A stretch of 60,967 nucleotides of DNA from Paracoccaceae bacterium (GTDB lineage Bacteria > Pseudomonadota > Alphaproteobacteria > Rhodobacterales > Rhodobacteraceae), in the NCBI GenBank assembly GCA_002402045.2, contig NVUX02000118.1, positions 1 to 60,967 on the forward strand. The letters are read 5' to 3'. A program made the position numbers and the translations under genes. Shown here piece by piece: positions 51,078 through 59,238 of this stretch. Below the pieces are notes generated by a model. That model searched no databases. It was not told the DNA's origin and saw only the letters and a program-made list of their open reading frames with translations. Position 1 is the first letter of the stretch. Every line of letters starts with the position of its first letter.

Positions 51078-51808
51078 AAATTGGACTTTTACTGGCAATG
51101 GTTTTGGCCCTTTCTGGCTGCCTTGAGCGGCTGAGCGAAGTCGGCCGTGGCCCGCAACTCTCAAGTGTGGATGCTGGCATAAATGCCAATATAGCCGCGG
51201 AACGTGCGGCAATGGCCGTGCCGCCCCCCACGCAACGACGCGAGCTTTATGAGCAAGGCTCTCTCTGGCGCTCTGGCCCTGCCTCGCTGTTTGGCGATAG
51301 GCGTGCGGCTCGCATGGGCGATATCCTCACAGTGATTATTGATATTGATGATCGCGCCACCCTGAAAAATTCTAGCAACCGTTCCCGAAGTGCTGGCGAA
51401 AATATGGCGATTGCAGATTTGTTTGGTGCCACCCGCTTGGTCGCAAACGAATTGGGCGCGGAAGTGCTAAACCCCGCCGTCGGCCTTACCAGCAGCTCCA
51501 ACACCTCCGGTTCAGGAAGTATTAACCGTAACGAGCAGATCATGTTGCGCATTGCGGCCACCGTGGTGCAAGAGCTACCAAACGGGCATTTGGTGGTGCG
51601 TGGCACGCAGGAGGTGCGCGTAAATAGCGAACTGCGGGATTTACAGATCACCGGCATCATCCGGCCTGAGGATATTTCGCGGCAAAACACCATCACCTAC
51701 GATAAAATGGCAGGTGCAAGGATTTATTATGGTGGGCGCGGTATGGTGTCAGATGTGCAGGCTCCGCGCTATGGCCAGCAGATTCTTGAAATTCTGGCGC
51801 CGTTTTAG
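51074..51808 (+). CDS. flgH: flagellar L-ring lipoprotein FlgH
   Basis: 244 residues. The lipobox is LALSGC near residue 17, so the mature protein is lipid-anchored in the outer membrane. Family parts are GSLWRSGPASLFGDRRAARMGDILTVIIDIDDRATLKNSSNRSR and EELPNGHLVVRGTQEVRVNSELRDLQITGIIRPEDISRQNTI-type sequence. FlgH forms the L ring. It is followed 14 nt later by a second FliL-like gene. Confidence 0.95.
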   Translation: MKIGLLLAMVLALSGCLERLSEVGRGPQLSSVDAGINANIAAERAAMAVPPPTQRRELYEQGSLWRSGPASLFGDRRAARMGDILTVIIDIDDRATLKNSSNRSRSAGENMAIADLFGATRLVANELGAEVLNPAVGLTSSSNTSGSGSINRNEQIMLRIAATVVQELPNGHLVVRGTQEVRVNSELRDLQITGIIRPEDISRQNTITYDKMAGARIYYGGRGMVSDVQAPRYGQQILEILAPF

Positions 51809-51822
51809 AAAGGCTAAAATAG

Positions 51823-52398
51823 ATGAAAAAACTATTGCCGATACTATTGTTGCTTTTGGGTGGCGGAGGTGGCGTGGGTGCTGGATATTTCCTGCGCCCG
51901 CCACCAGCCGAGCCGGAAATGATGGCGGAAGTACATTGCGCTGAGGATGACGCCGAGTGTGAAGCCCAAGCCAGCGAGGGACATGGCGACAGCGACGAGA
52001 TGGCAGATGCAGGCCATGGCGAGGAGGTAGCTGATGAAGACCATGGCGAGGAGGCGGCTCCAGAAAGCGGCAGTGGCCCTGAATATGTCTCGCTGCAACG
52101 GCAGATGATTGTGCCGATTGTTAGTGATGATCAAGTGATCTCACTGGTGGTTATGTCGCTCTCGATTGAGGTTGAGGCTGGCTTTGGGCTTGATGTGTAT
52201 GATCGCGAGCCAAAGCTGCGGGACGCCTTCCTACAAGTGCTTTTCCGCCATGCCAATACCGGCGGCTTTAGCGGAGATTTCACCTCAGGCGAAAAAATGG
52301 CTGACCTGAGGCGCGCGCTAAATGCGGCAGCCGCACAGGTGCTTGGGCCTATTGCAATACAGGTGTTAGTCACAGACATATTGCGGCAGGCGACCTGA
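51823..52398 (+). CDS. fliL: FliL-like protein (copy 2) with His/acid-rich linker
   Basis: 191 residues. It has an N-terminal membrane helix (KLLPILLLLLGGGGGVGAGYFL) and a 55-residue linker with two cysteines (C-A-E-D-D-A-E-C) and repeated GHGEE/DHGEE units, then a periplasmic FliL-type domain (YVSLQRQMIVPIVSDDQVISLVVMSLSIEVEAGF). It differs from the 33222 copy in linker and sequence. It is the last gene of the flgB operon. The linker could bind metal ions, which is inferred only from composition. Confidence 0.82.
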   Translation: MKKLLPILLLLLGGGGGVGAGYFLRPPPAEPEMMAEVHCAEDDAECEAQASEGHGDSDEMADAGHGEEVADEDHGEEAAPESGSGPEYVSLQRQMIVPIVSDDQVISLVVMSLSIEVEAGFGLDVYDREPKLRDAFLQVLFRHANTGGFSGDFTSGEKMADLRRALNAAAAQVLGPIAIQVLVTDILRQAT

Positions 52399-52481
52399 CG
52401 GGGGTGAATGGCCGTTTGGCCAGAGGGGGCGGCACGCCCCTTGCCGATGGCAAAGCCGAGGCCACGCCCAACTGTCGGTGT

Positions 52482-52498
52482 CGTTTGCGCAGCAAACG
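52482..52498. terminator. perfect hairpin after the flgB-fliL2 operon
   Basis: CGTTTGC-GCA-GCAAACG forms a 7-bp stem with a 3-base loop in the 130-nt gap between fliL2 and the convergent ArsR gene. A second stem, GGGGGCG with a C-rich partner, occurs at about 52425-52440. No T-run follows either, so termination is only suggested. Confidence 0.45.
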
Positions 52499-52528
52499 GC
52501 GTCCGGCAGGCGGGAGAACACGGTTGCG

Positions 52529-52876
52529 TTAATCTGCGTCTTGGGAAACACCAAGTACCTCTAGCGCATCCTCGACATCTTCCAGAAAATCCGCTGGAAA
52601 AAATCCAAAGCTTTCCATCCAAAGACTCGCGGTGCGCAGAGCATTCGGCTCCAGCTGGCATATCTTCTCGCGCCCCCGTTTGATCTGGCGGACCAGCCCC
52701 GCGCGCGTAAGCACTTGCAGGTGCTTTGACACCGCGGCGAGCGACATCTCGTAGGTATCGGCCACTTGCTTAACCGTCATGTCCTGCTCCAAAAGCTGGC
52801 TCAGGATCGCACGGCGGGTTTGGTCGGCGAGCGCTGCAAAGGCGGTATCAAGCGGTTTTTGGGGATAATCAACCAT
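52529..52876 (-). CDS. ArsR-family transcriptional regulator
   Basis: 115 residues from the ATG at 52876; a longer reading to 52915 has no ribosome site. The winged helix is TRRAILSQLLEQDMTVKQVADTYEMSLAAVSKHLQVLTRAGLVRQIKRGREKICQLEP. No metal-binding cysteine cluster of the classical ArsR type is seen. It resembles the SRPBCC-linked ArsR group. Its target is unknown. It converges with the flagellar operon and diverges from atpI. Confidence 0.88.
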   Translation of the reverse strand: MVDYPQKPLDTAFAALADQTRRAILSQLLEQDMTVKQVADTYEMSLAAVSKHLQVLTRAGLVRQIKRGREKICQLEPNALRTASLWMESFGFFPADFLEDVEDALEVLGVSQDAD

Positions 52877-53128
52877 ATTGTTGACTATCATGCAGGGCCT
52901 GCAATGGTCAACCAAGCGGTTTAGCGTTGTTTGACCGCATCACCAAAAAAATTTTCAGCTAGGCCAGTACTTTGATGTCTGATGTTGCTAATAATGAAAT
53001 ATAATCAATGCGTTAAGCAAGTTAATGCGCTATAAACCAATCCTTGACTTGGCGTGTTTCCGCCCATAATGTGCGGCCAAATCCCACGCATAGGGAATCT
53101 TGTGCTGCACATGGAAGGGCGAGGCGCG

Positions 53129-53452
53129 ATGAGCGACAATCCGGACCCCGAACGCCTAAAAGCGCTGGCTGAAAAGCTGGATATCGCGCAGGCGGTGCCA
53201 GAGCACAAGAATCACCATGCGGGGAAATATTCCGGGGCTGGTCCGGCATGGCATATGGTTGTTGAGCTCACGACGGGCATGGCGATCGGGGTCATACTGG
53301 GGCTAGCATTGGATAGTTGGACAGGGCTCGCGCCATTGTTCATCGTGGTTTTTACATTGCTGGGCTTTGCGGCCGGTGTTCGCGTAATGATGCAAACAGC
53401 GGAAGCGTACCAGAAAAAGGCCGAGGCGAAAGCTTTGGCAGCAAAAAAATAG
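53129..53452 (+). CDS. atpI: F0F1 ATP synthase assembly protein AtpI
   Basis: 107 residues from the ATG at 53129. A hydrophilic N-terminus is followed by two membrane helices (about 45-63 and 66-85: ELTTGMAIGVILGLALDSWTGLAPLFIVVFTLLGFAAGVRVMM). AtpI helps assemble the c ring. It leads the F0 operon, with atpB starting 36 nt later. Confidence 0.88.
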   Translation: MSDNPDPERLKALAEKLDIAQAVPEHKNHHAGKYSGAGPAWHMVVELTTGMAIGVILGLALDSWTGLAPLFIVVFTLLGFAAGVRVMMQTAEAYQKKAEAKALAAKK

Positions 53453-53488
53453 CCCCAATTGGGGAATGTGAAGGACAGAGGACTTATC

Positions 53489-54265
53489 GTGGCTGCAGAA
53501 GAAAATGCGACAGGCGCAACGCTAAACATCCATCCAATGGACCAGTTCCAGGTCTACTCGCTATTTGGCGATGGCCCTGTGCATTGGTATACGCCAACTA
53601 ACGTAACCCTTTGGCTGTTTATCGCGATTGTCGCGATTGTACTGCTGATGGTTATTGCCACACGCGGGCGCAATGTTGTGCCAAGCCGCGGGCAATCTGT
53701 TGCTGAGCTGATCTATAGCTTCGTACGTGGCATGATCGTGGACATCACGGGTGAGGCCGGGCTGAAATACTTCCCTTATATCATGACGCTGTTCTTGCTT
53801 ATTCTGTTTACCAATGTTTTGGGCCTCTTGCCTTATAGCTTCACAGTAACCTCCCACATTGCCGTTACCGGCGTGCTGGCGATGGCCGTATTTATGGCTG
53901 TAACGCTTTTGGGTTTTGTCCTAAATGGCACCAAATTCCTCAAAATTTTCTGGATATCCGAAGCCCCCTTGGTGCTGCGGCCTATTCTGGCAATGATCGA
54001 AATCATCTCATATTTTGTGCGCCCCGTTAGCCACTCCGTTCGTTTGGCTGGCAACATGATGGCAGGCCACGCGGTGATTAAAGTGTTTGCCGGTTTTGCC
54101 GCTATGCTTGCCGCGACTACCCCGTTGGGTGTGGGCCTTGTAGCCCCCATTGTTGCCATCATGGCGATGTATGGGCTTGAGCTACTCGTGGTGGTTATTC
54201 AGGCATATGTTTTCACTATTCTGACTTGTGTTTATCTCAAGGATGCGTTGCATCCGGGGCACTAG
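53489..54265 (+). CDS. atpB: ATP synthase F0 subunit a
   Basis: 258 residues from a GTG at 53489 with an AGAGGA ribosome site; a TTG at 53459 is also in frame. Family parts are [19 protein letters not shown] at the start and the essential arginine in [19 protein letters not shown] (helix 4). Five or six membrane helices follow. Subunit a forms the proton path at the c ring. Confidence 0.95.
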   Translation: MAAEENATGATLNIHPMDQFQVYSLFGDGPVHWYTPTNVTLWLFIAIVAIVLLMVIATRGRNVVPSRGQSVAELIYSFVRGMIVDITGEAGLKYFPYIMTLFLLILFTNVLGLLPYSFTVTSHIAVTGVLAMAVFMAVTLLGFVLNGTKFLKIFWISEAPLVLRPILAMIEIISYFVRPVSHSVRLAGNMMAGHAVIKVFAGFAAMLAATTPLGVGLVAPIVAIMAMYGLELLVVVIQAYVFTILTCVYLKDALHPGH

Positions 54266-54307
54266 TTTAGGACTTAATTTCAGCCATTCTTTATAAGGAG
54301 TTACACA

Positions 54308-54556
54308 ATGGCACTAGAAGGCGATATCGCACAAATGGGCGCACTAATCGGCGCAGGTCTTGCATGTACTGGCATGGGCGGAGCTGCAATCGGCGTGGGC
54401 AATGTGGTAGGCAACTACCTTTCCGGCGCATTGCGTAATCCAGCAGCCGCAAATGGCCAGATGGCTACAATGTTCATCGGTATTGCGTTTGCCGAAGCGT
54501 TGGGGATCTTCTCATTCCTCGTTGCATTGCTGCTGATGTTCGCGCAAGGCTTCTAA
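54308..54556 (+). CDS. atpE: ATP synthase F0 subunit c
   Basis: 82 residues with two membrane helices. The second contains the proton-carrying glutamate in [25 protein letters not shown]. The conserved loop is ALRNPAA. It makes the rotating ring. It has an AAGGAG ribosome site 43 nt after atpB. Confidence 0.96.
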   Translation: MALEGDIAQMGALIGAGLACTGMGGAAIGVGNVVGNYLSGALRNPAAANGQMATMFIGIAFAEALGIFSFLVALLLMFAQGF

Positions 54557-54621
54557 ACCTATTACAATCGGGCGGCTCCGAGTGGGGCCGCCTATGATTC
54601 ATTTAGTATATAGGGGATGCT

Positions 54622-55146
54622 ATGGCTTCTGAGACAACAGCCGAAGGCGGTGGCGTCGGCCTACCGCAGCTAGATTTTTCGACTTTCCCAAACCAGATCT
54701 TCTGGTTGGTACTGTCGCTGGTTGTGGTTTACATTATCGTGTCAAAAGTAATTTTGCCACGTATCGGGGGGGTTCTTGAGGAACGCCATTCCGTGATCAG
54801 TGATTACATCAGCCAAGCCGCTGACTTCAAAAAGCAGGCCGAAGAGGCCGAGGCTGACTATGAAGCCGCACTAGCGCAGGCGCGGGCGGAAGCCCTAGCG
54901 ATTGCGGTGGAAACCAAAGCTGAAATTCAGATAGAACTGAATAAAGCGGTGGCCAAAGCCGATGCGGAAATTGCAGCCAAAACGGCTGAAAGCGAAAAAG
55001 CCATTGCTGTGGTTCGTGAAAGCGCCGTTGAGAATGTGCGTGAGGTTGCTTTGGCAACCACGGCAGAAATCGTAGCGGCCTTGATGCCGTCTGTATCAGA
55101 TGATGCGGCGGTCAACAAAGCTGTAACGGCACGGATGAAAGGGTAG
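54622..55146 (+). CDS. atpF': ATP synthase F0 subunit b'
   Basis: 174 residues. One membrane helix at about 25-45 (PNQIFWLVLSLVVVYIIVSKVILP) is followed by a long helical stalk. Two b-type subunits (b' and b) side by side are typical of photosynthetic-type and many alphaproteobacterial F0 complexes. It lies 4 nt before atpF. Confidence 0.92.
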   Translation: MASETTAEGGGVGLPQLDFSTFPNQIFWLVLSLVVVYIIVSKVILPRIGGVLEERHSVISDYISQAADFKKQAEEAEADYEAALAQARAEALAIAVETKAEIQIELNKAVAKADAEIAAKTAESEKAIAVVRESAVENVREVALATTAEIVAALMPSVSDDAAVNKAVTARMKG

Positions 55147-55150
55147 ACCC

Positions 55151-55711
55151 ATGAAAAAGATTTCTCTCCTTTCGGGCGCGGCCCTGCTTGGCGCAAGCCC
55201 GGCACTGGCTTCGGCGACCGGCTTTACGCTGAACAACACGAATTTTGTGGTGTCCATCGCATTTGTGCTTTTTATCGGGGTACTGCTCTATTTGAAAGTG
55301 CCTAAGTTGGTTGCCAAGCTATTGGACGACCGCGCTGAGGGCATTCGCACCGAGATCAATGAAGCACGGGCGTTGCAGGAAGAAGCCAAAACTATTTTGG
55401 CCTCTTATGAGCGCAAGCGCAAAGAGGTAGCAGAGCATACTGTGTCTATCATCGCATCGGCGAAGGCCGAGGCAGAAGCTGCCGCTGAGCAAGCCAAAGC
55501 GGATTTGAAAGACGCCATTGCCCGCCGTTTGGTGGCTGCTGAAGACCAGATCAAATCTGCCCAAGAAGCGGCAGTGCGTGAGGTTAAGGACAAAGCTGTG
55601 GCTGTAGCTGTGGCTGCGGCAAGTGACGTGATCAATAAGGGCATGGCGGCAAAAGATGCCAATGCACTGATTGATGCGGCGATAAAGGATGTGGGCGTAA
55701 AGCTACATTAG
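55151..55711 (+). CDS. atpF: ATP synthase F0 subunit b
   Basis: 186 residues with a signal-like N-terminus, one membrane helix at about 30-48 (NTNFVVSIAFVLFIGVLLYLKV) and a long stalk helix (EINEARALQEEAKTILASYERKRKEVAEHTVSIIASAKAEAEAAAE). It forms the outer stalk with b'. A strong terminator follows. Confidence 0.94.
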   Translation: MKKISLLSGAALLGASPALASATGFTLNNTNFVVSIAFVLFIGVLLYLKVPKLVAKLLDDRAEGIRTEINEARALQEEAKTILASYERKRKEVAEHTVSIIASAKAEAEAAAEQAKADLKDAIARRLVAAEDQIKSAQEAAVREVKDKAVAVAVAAASDVINKGMAAKDANALIDAAIKDVGVKLH

Positions 55712-55730
55712 TTTCGCGATACAGATTCTG

Positions 55731-55760
55731 AAAAGGCCCGGCATTTGCTGGGCCTTTTTT
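55731..55760 (+). terminator. terminator of the F0 operon
   Basis: AAAAGGCCC at 55731-55739 pairs with GGGCCTTTT in 55750-55759, and the T-run continues to 55760. It begins 20 nt after the atpF stop. A typical intrinsic terminator. Confidence 0.9.
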
Positions 55761-55779
55761 GTGTGCGGAATGCTCGATA

Positions 55780-55919
55780 GCGGCGCGACAACTGTTGCGC
55801 TGTTTGATGATATTGTACACGCGCCGCGCTGATACTTTTGAGCTTGTGGCAAGTAGTGTGAGGGGTTTGGCGCGGCGCGGGTGCTATCTATCAAAATAGA
55901 ACTGTGGTTGACGCGCCGC
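55780..55919. repeat. paired dyad repeat, copy B
   Basis: Two full units: GCGGCGCG at 55780-55787 with CGCGCCGC at 55820-55827, and GCGGCGCG at 55872-55879 with CGCGCCGC at 55912-55919. Both spacers are exactly 32 nt. The units are 44 nt apart. Unit 1 on the plus strand and unit 2 on the minus strand share a spacer core like CTRTTTGATRATA, so the two units point towards each other. It lies just after the F0 terminator. Confidence 0.8.
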
Positions 55920-56101
55920 GATAGCCGCGAAGTGGACCTGCTTTTCCGAACAGTTTTGCGGTTAAGTTAAGGTGTAACGGTTTTGGCTATCATGCCGCCT
56001 TCATCATTTTTTTGCTGCTACAGTTCGCCTCATCCTGTGTTCGTTTATCAAGGGTCGTGTGTGTGGGGGGGGCGGTGTTGTAGAATGTGATCCACTTACG
56101 A

Positions 56102-56400
56102 ACGACCCGTTAGGCAACAAAACCATCGGCTAACTCGTGCAAATACGCTGCCGCCTGCCTCAAGAACCGCCACAGACGCTCAATGATGATGCCCTTTCTC
56201 GGAAAATCGGCCGCTATCTGGCGGCTGCCGAAGAACGGGTATTTGGTGAATACACGGTCAATCTGGCGCAGCAATTCTGGCGTTTCAGCACCGAACCCCA
56301 CGGGCGTGTAATATAGCGATGATCAGCTAATCCTCAGGATTTTACACTGGCCGGTCAGGCGGATATTGGCCATTGTGCGCACCATCTTCGGGTGCGCCTT
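56102..56400 (-). pseudogene. IS3-family OrfB N-terminal remnant
   Basis: The reading CKILRIS-stop-SSLYYTPVGFGAETPELLRQIDRVFTKYPFFGSRQIAADFPRKG matches the start of OrfB transposases (RISRSSLYY...YPFYGSR), with one stop codon in place of arginine. The catalytic DDE core is missing. The short reading after 56301 ends at 56110. Confidence 0.7.
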
Positions 56401-56500
56401 AGGGCTTGCAGTCTCTCAGTGATTGCAAGTAATCGCCTACCGATAATACTTGAGCCTTTATGCTGAAAAATCGTTCTCTACCACTGGCTGGCAGGGGTGT

Positions 56501-56755
56501 TTATACGCCGAGAAGCGCCAACCTCCCGATTTTGGCATGCAAATCCTTGATCTCTGATTCGCTTAGGCCTTGCTTGCCGGCACCACCGGAGAACACGCCA
56601 GACAGACCACCAACAGTCTGCTTATTCCACGTGCTCACTTGGTTCGGATGCACTCGATGCTTCGCCGCAATCTCTTGGATCGTTCGGTTGCCCCGCAACG
56701 CCTCAAGCGCAACCTTGGCTTTAAACTGATCTGAAAGTTTCCGTCTCTTCGTCAT
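56501..56755 (-). pseudogene. IS3-family OrfA, C-terminally altered
   Basis: 84 residues. The helix-turn-helix part is typical (KLSDQFKAKVALEALRGNRTIQEIAAKHRVHPNQVSTWNKQ). The usual C-terminal leucine zipper and frameshift site are disturbed, with the reading ending early (LHAKIGRLALLGV). It belongs to a different IS3 subgroup from the fragments at the window ends. Confidence 0.75.
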
Positions 56756-56842
56756 TTCGGTATTCCTTTGTCGTGTTGGAATACACCCTAACAGACCGTC
56801 TGATCTTGTAGGACCATTTCAATCTTCGCGAAGCGTGGCCAC

Positions 56843-56874
56843 AAAAAAACGGCCCGCCTAAGCGCGCCGTTTGT
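56843..56874 (-). terminator. terminator of the OmpA-family gene
   Basis: On the minus strand AAACGGC pairs with GCCGTTT around a 14-base centre that is itself G/C-rich, followed by a run of T. It starts about 30 nt after the stop codon at 56905. Confidence 0.75.
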
Positions 56875-56904
56875 AGATTTGGGCGGTTCCGAATTTCGGC
56901 CGTA

Positions 56905-57546
56905 TTAGCGGTTGGGCGTGATGAAAATTTCAACACGGCGGTTTTTCTGCCGGCCTGATGCGGAAGAATTAGACGCAACTGGGCTGTTTTCCCCTTGGCC
57001 AAAAGCCCGCAAGCGGCTGCCCGAAACACCCGCATTCAGCAATACGGACCGCACACTTAAAGCGCGGCGCTCAGAGAGCTGTTGGTTGTAGCTGGCGGCA
57101 CCGGAGGAATCGGTATGGCCAACAACTTCTATTGTGGTGTTGGGATACTGCTGCAAATTCCGCGCCAAAGCATTGAGCGATGATACAAAACCGGATTTTA
57201 GCTGCGCGCTATTTATGGGGAAGGTAATGGCCTCGGGTAGGGTTACGATAAGCTGGCTGCCGGTATTCACAATCGAAACACCCGAGCCGCCCATTTGCGA
57301 GCGCAGCGCGGCTTCTTGGCGATCAAGGTCATCTCCTACAGCGCCGCCGATGCCGGCACCAATGATGCCACCAATAACCGCACCACGGTCATTGCCACCG
57401 ATAACACGGCCAAGTAGGGCGCCGATACCTGCGCCCGCAATAACGCCAGTGCCCGTATTGTTAGTGGTGCCGTCGGGGTTGGTGCAGCCTGCAAGGCCCA
57501 TTCCGGCGATCAATGCGATTGCAATGGGGGTTTTAATAATAGACAT
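56905..57546 (-). CDS. OmpA-family outer-membrane lipoprotein
   Basis: 213 residues from the ATG at 57546, which has an AGAGG ribosome site. The signal peptide ends in the lipobox GLAGC near residue 18. Next comes a glycine-zipper region (VIAGAGIGALLGRVIGGNDRGAVIGGIIGAGIGGAVGDD), as in YiaD-like proteins, then the OmpA peptidoglycan-binding domain (TIEVVGHTDSSGAASYNQQLSERRALSVRSVLLNAGVSGSRLRAFGQGE). It ties the outer membrane to the cell wall. Confidence 0.93.
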   Translation of the reverse strand: MSIIKTPIAIALIAGMGLAGCTNPDGTTNNTGTGVIAGAGIGALLGRVIGGNDRGAVIGGIIGAGIGGAVGDDLDRQEAALRSQMGGSGVSIVNTGSQLIVTLPEAITFPINSAQLKSGFVSSLNALARNLQQYPNTTIEVVGHTDSSGAASYNQQLSERRALSVRSVLLNAGVSGSRLRAFGQGENSPVASNSSASGRQKNRRVEIFITPNR

Positions 57547-57666
57547 GAGAATACCTCTCTTAATTGCCAAAATGAATGGCGTTAAATACAGGATATTTCT
57601 AGGCCGTCCATCCCAAAAAGCCAGCGAAAAACAAGGTGGTGGGAAAATGGGCGGAGGATTGCCGAA

Positions 57667-58503
57667 TTACTCGGCGGCCTCGAGCCGGGCGGATTCTCGG
57701 GCCAAAAGCGCGCGCTTTACTGGTAGGCCCCAGTGGTAGCCGCCCAAGGCCCCTGATTTTCGAAGCGCGCGGTGGCACGGGATAAGCCAGCTTACGGGGT
57801 TTCGGCCTACGGCGGTGCCAACAGCCCGTACGGCTTTTGGGTTGCCGATATTTTGTGCGATGTCGGAATAGGTGGTTACATATCCCGAGGGGATACTGAG
57901 CAGGGCCTCCCAGACTTTGAGCTGCAAGGGTGAGCCGGAGAGCAGCAGCTTGGCTTCGCCTTTGGCGGTGAGCGCGGCCTCTATCCATGGGCGCATGGCG
58001 CTGGGGTCGCGGCGAAAATCGGCTTTGGGCCAGCGGGAGAACAGATCCAGCTCGGCGGCGTCTCGGCCGGTTTCGGACGCGAAGGCGAGGGCGGAGATAC
58101 CGCGGTCGGTGGCGAGAGCCAGCATGTCGCCATATGGGCTATCAAACCAGCCATAAGAGATGGTGAGGCCTTCGCCGCGCAGGGCGTATTCGCCGGGGGT
58201 CATGGCCTCCCATTTTATGAACAGATCATGCAGGCGCGAGGGGCCGGAGAGGCCGGTGGTGAGGGCGGTATCCAGCAGCGTATGGCGGGTGGCTAGCATG
58301 GTGCGAGCTTGGTTAAGCGTCAGGTATTGCAGGTATTTTTTTGGAGAAACACCGGCCCAAGCGGAAAAAGTACGCTGAAAATGGGCCTCGGACAGGCCAG
58401 TGGCCGCGGCAACCTCGGCAAGCGAGGGCTGCTGGGTGGCGTTGGCGTCGATATAGTCTATCGCGCGTTTGATCAGGGCATAGTGATAGGGGTCGTTTTC
58501 CAT
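57667..58503 (-). CDS. AraC-HTH/methylated-DNA-protein cysteine methyltransferase fusion (Ada-like)
   Basis: 278 residues. The AraC-type helix-turn-helix is at about 8-105 (IDYIDANATQQPSLAEVAAATGLSEAHFQRTFSAWAGVSPKKYLQYL). The MGMT domain is at about 185-275, with active cysteine in PVSWLIPCHRALRKSGALGGYHWG. The N-terminal zinc domain of full Ada is missing. It removes alkyl groups from O6-guanine by suicide transfer and may regulate genes. Lies divergent from nth, another DNA-repair gene. Confidence 0.93.
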   Translation of the reverse strand: MENDPYHYALIKRAIDYIDANATQQPSLAEVAAATGLSEAHFQRTFSAWAGVSPKKYLQYLTLNQARTMLATRHTLLDTALTTGLSGPSRLHDLFIKWEAMTPGEYALRGEGLTISYGWFDSPYGDMLALATDRGISALAFASETGRDAAELDLFSRWPKADFRRDPSAMRPWIEAALTAKGEAKLLLSGSPLQLKVWEALLSIPSGYVTTYSDIAQNIGNPKAVRAVGTAVGRNPVSWLIPCHRALRKSGALGGYHWGLPVKRALLARESARLEAAE

Positions 58504-58593
58504 AAGGTGAGCATAGCGCGGTGGGGCACTTTTGCCACCCGTTTCTTGCGGTTTACGGTTGCTTTTACGCGCGCGGGCGTGGCAGATAGAACC

Positions 58594-59238
58594 ATGGTAA
58601 AACAGCTAGATTATAACACGATCCACACCATTTTCAGCCGGTTTCGCGATAGTGAGCCAGAGCCGAAAGGGGAGCTGAATCATGTGAACGTCTATACGCT
58701 GGTGGTGGCCGTGGCGCTTTCAGCGCAGTCTACCGATGTGGGTGTAAATAAGGCGACTGAGGCGCTTTTTAAGCTCGCGGATACGCCGGAAAAAATGTTG
58801 GAACTGGGCGAAGAGGCCTTGATTTCACATATCAAAACCATCGGGCTTTATAAGACCAAGGCGCGGAATGTGATTAAGGCGGCGCGGATTTTGGTGGACG
58901 AATTTGGCGGGGTTGTGCCGAGCAGTCGTGCGGCTTTGGTGAGCCTGCCGGGTGTGGGGCGTAAAACCGCAAATGTGGTTTTGAACATGTGGTTCAAGCA
59001 GCCCGCGCAGGCGGTAGACACGCATATTTTCCGGTTTGGTAACCGTATGGGCGTGGCCGTGGGCAAAAATGTGGACGCGGTGGAGCGGGCGATTGAAGAC
59101 CATATTCCGGCAGAATTTCAGCAGCACGCCCACCATTGGATGATTTTGCACGGACGTTATATTTGCAAGGCGCGTACGCCGGTTTGCACCAATTGTATCA
59201 TCGCGGAATTCTGCGAATCAGAGGACAAAAACTTATGA
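58594..59238 (+). CDS. nth: endonuclease III
   Basis: 214 residues from the ATG at 58594. The helix-hairpin-helix is SLPGVGRKTANVVLNMWF with the catalytic lysine. The catalytic aspartate is in VDTHIFRFGNRMG. The iron-sulfur cluster is formed by C-x6-C-x2-C-x5-C (CKARTPVCTNCIIAEFC). It removes oxidised pyrimidines. Overlaps the next gene by ATGA (59235-59238). Confidence 0.96.
   Translation: MVKQLDYNTIHTIFSRFRDSEPEPKGELNHVNVYTLVVAVALSAQSTDVGVNKATEALFKLADTPEKMLELGEEALISHIKTIGLYKTKARNVIKAARILVDEFGGVVPSSRAALVSLPGVGRKTANVVLNMWFKQPAQAVDTHIFRFGNRMGVAVGKNVDAVERAIEDHIPAEFQQHAHHWMILHGRYICKARTPVCTNCIIAEFCESEDKNL

Larger units (their letters stand above)
56102..56800 (-). mobile_element. decayed IS3-family element
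   Basis: On the minus strand an OrfA-like gene (56501-56755) is followed by a broken OrfB part (about 56102-56400). The orfB reading has an internal stop, and its central and C-terminal DDE part is missing. Ends cannot be fixed; a possible outer end is near 56800, upstream of orfA. It lies between the F0 operon and the OmpA-family gene and is unlikely to move by itself. Confidence 0.75.

Noticed and set aside
52997-53030. TTAA-GCAAG-TTAA before atpI as a CtrA site
   Set aside because: The half-sites are five bases apart rather than seven, and the F0 operon is not an expected CtrA target.
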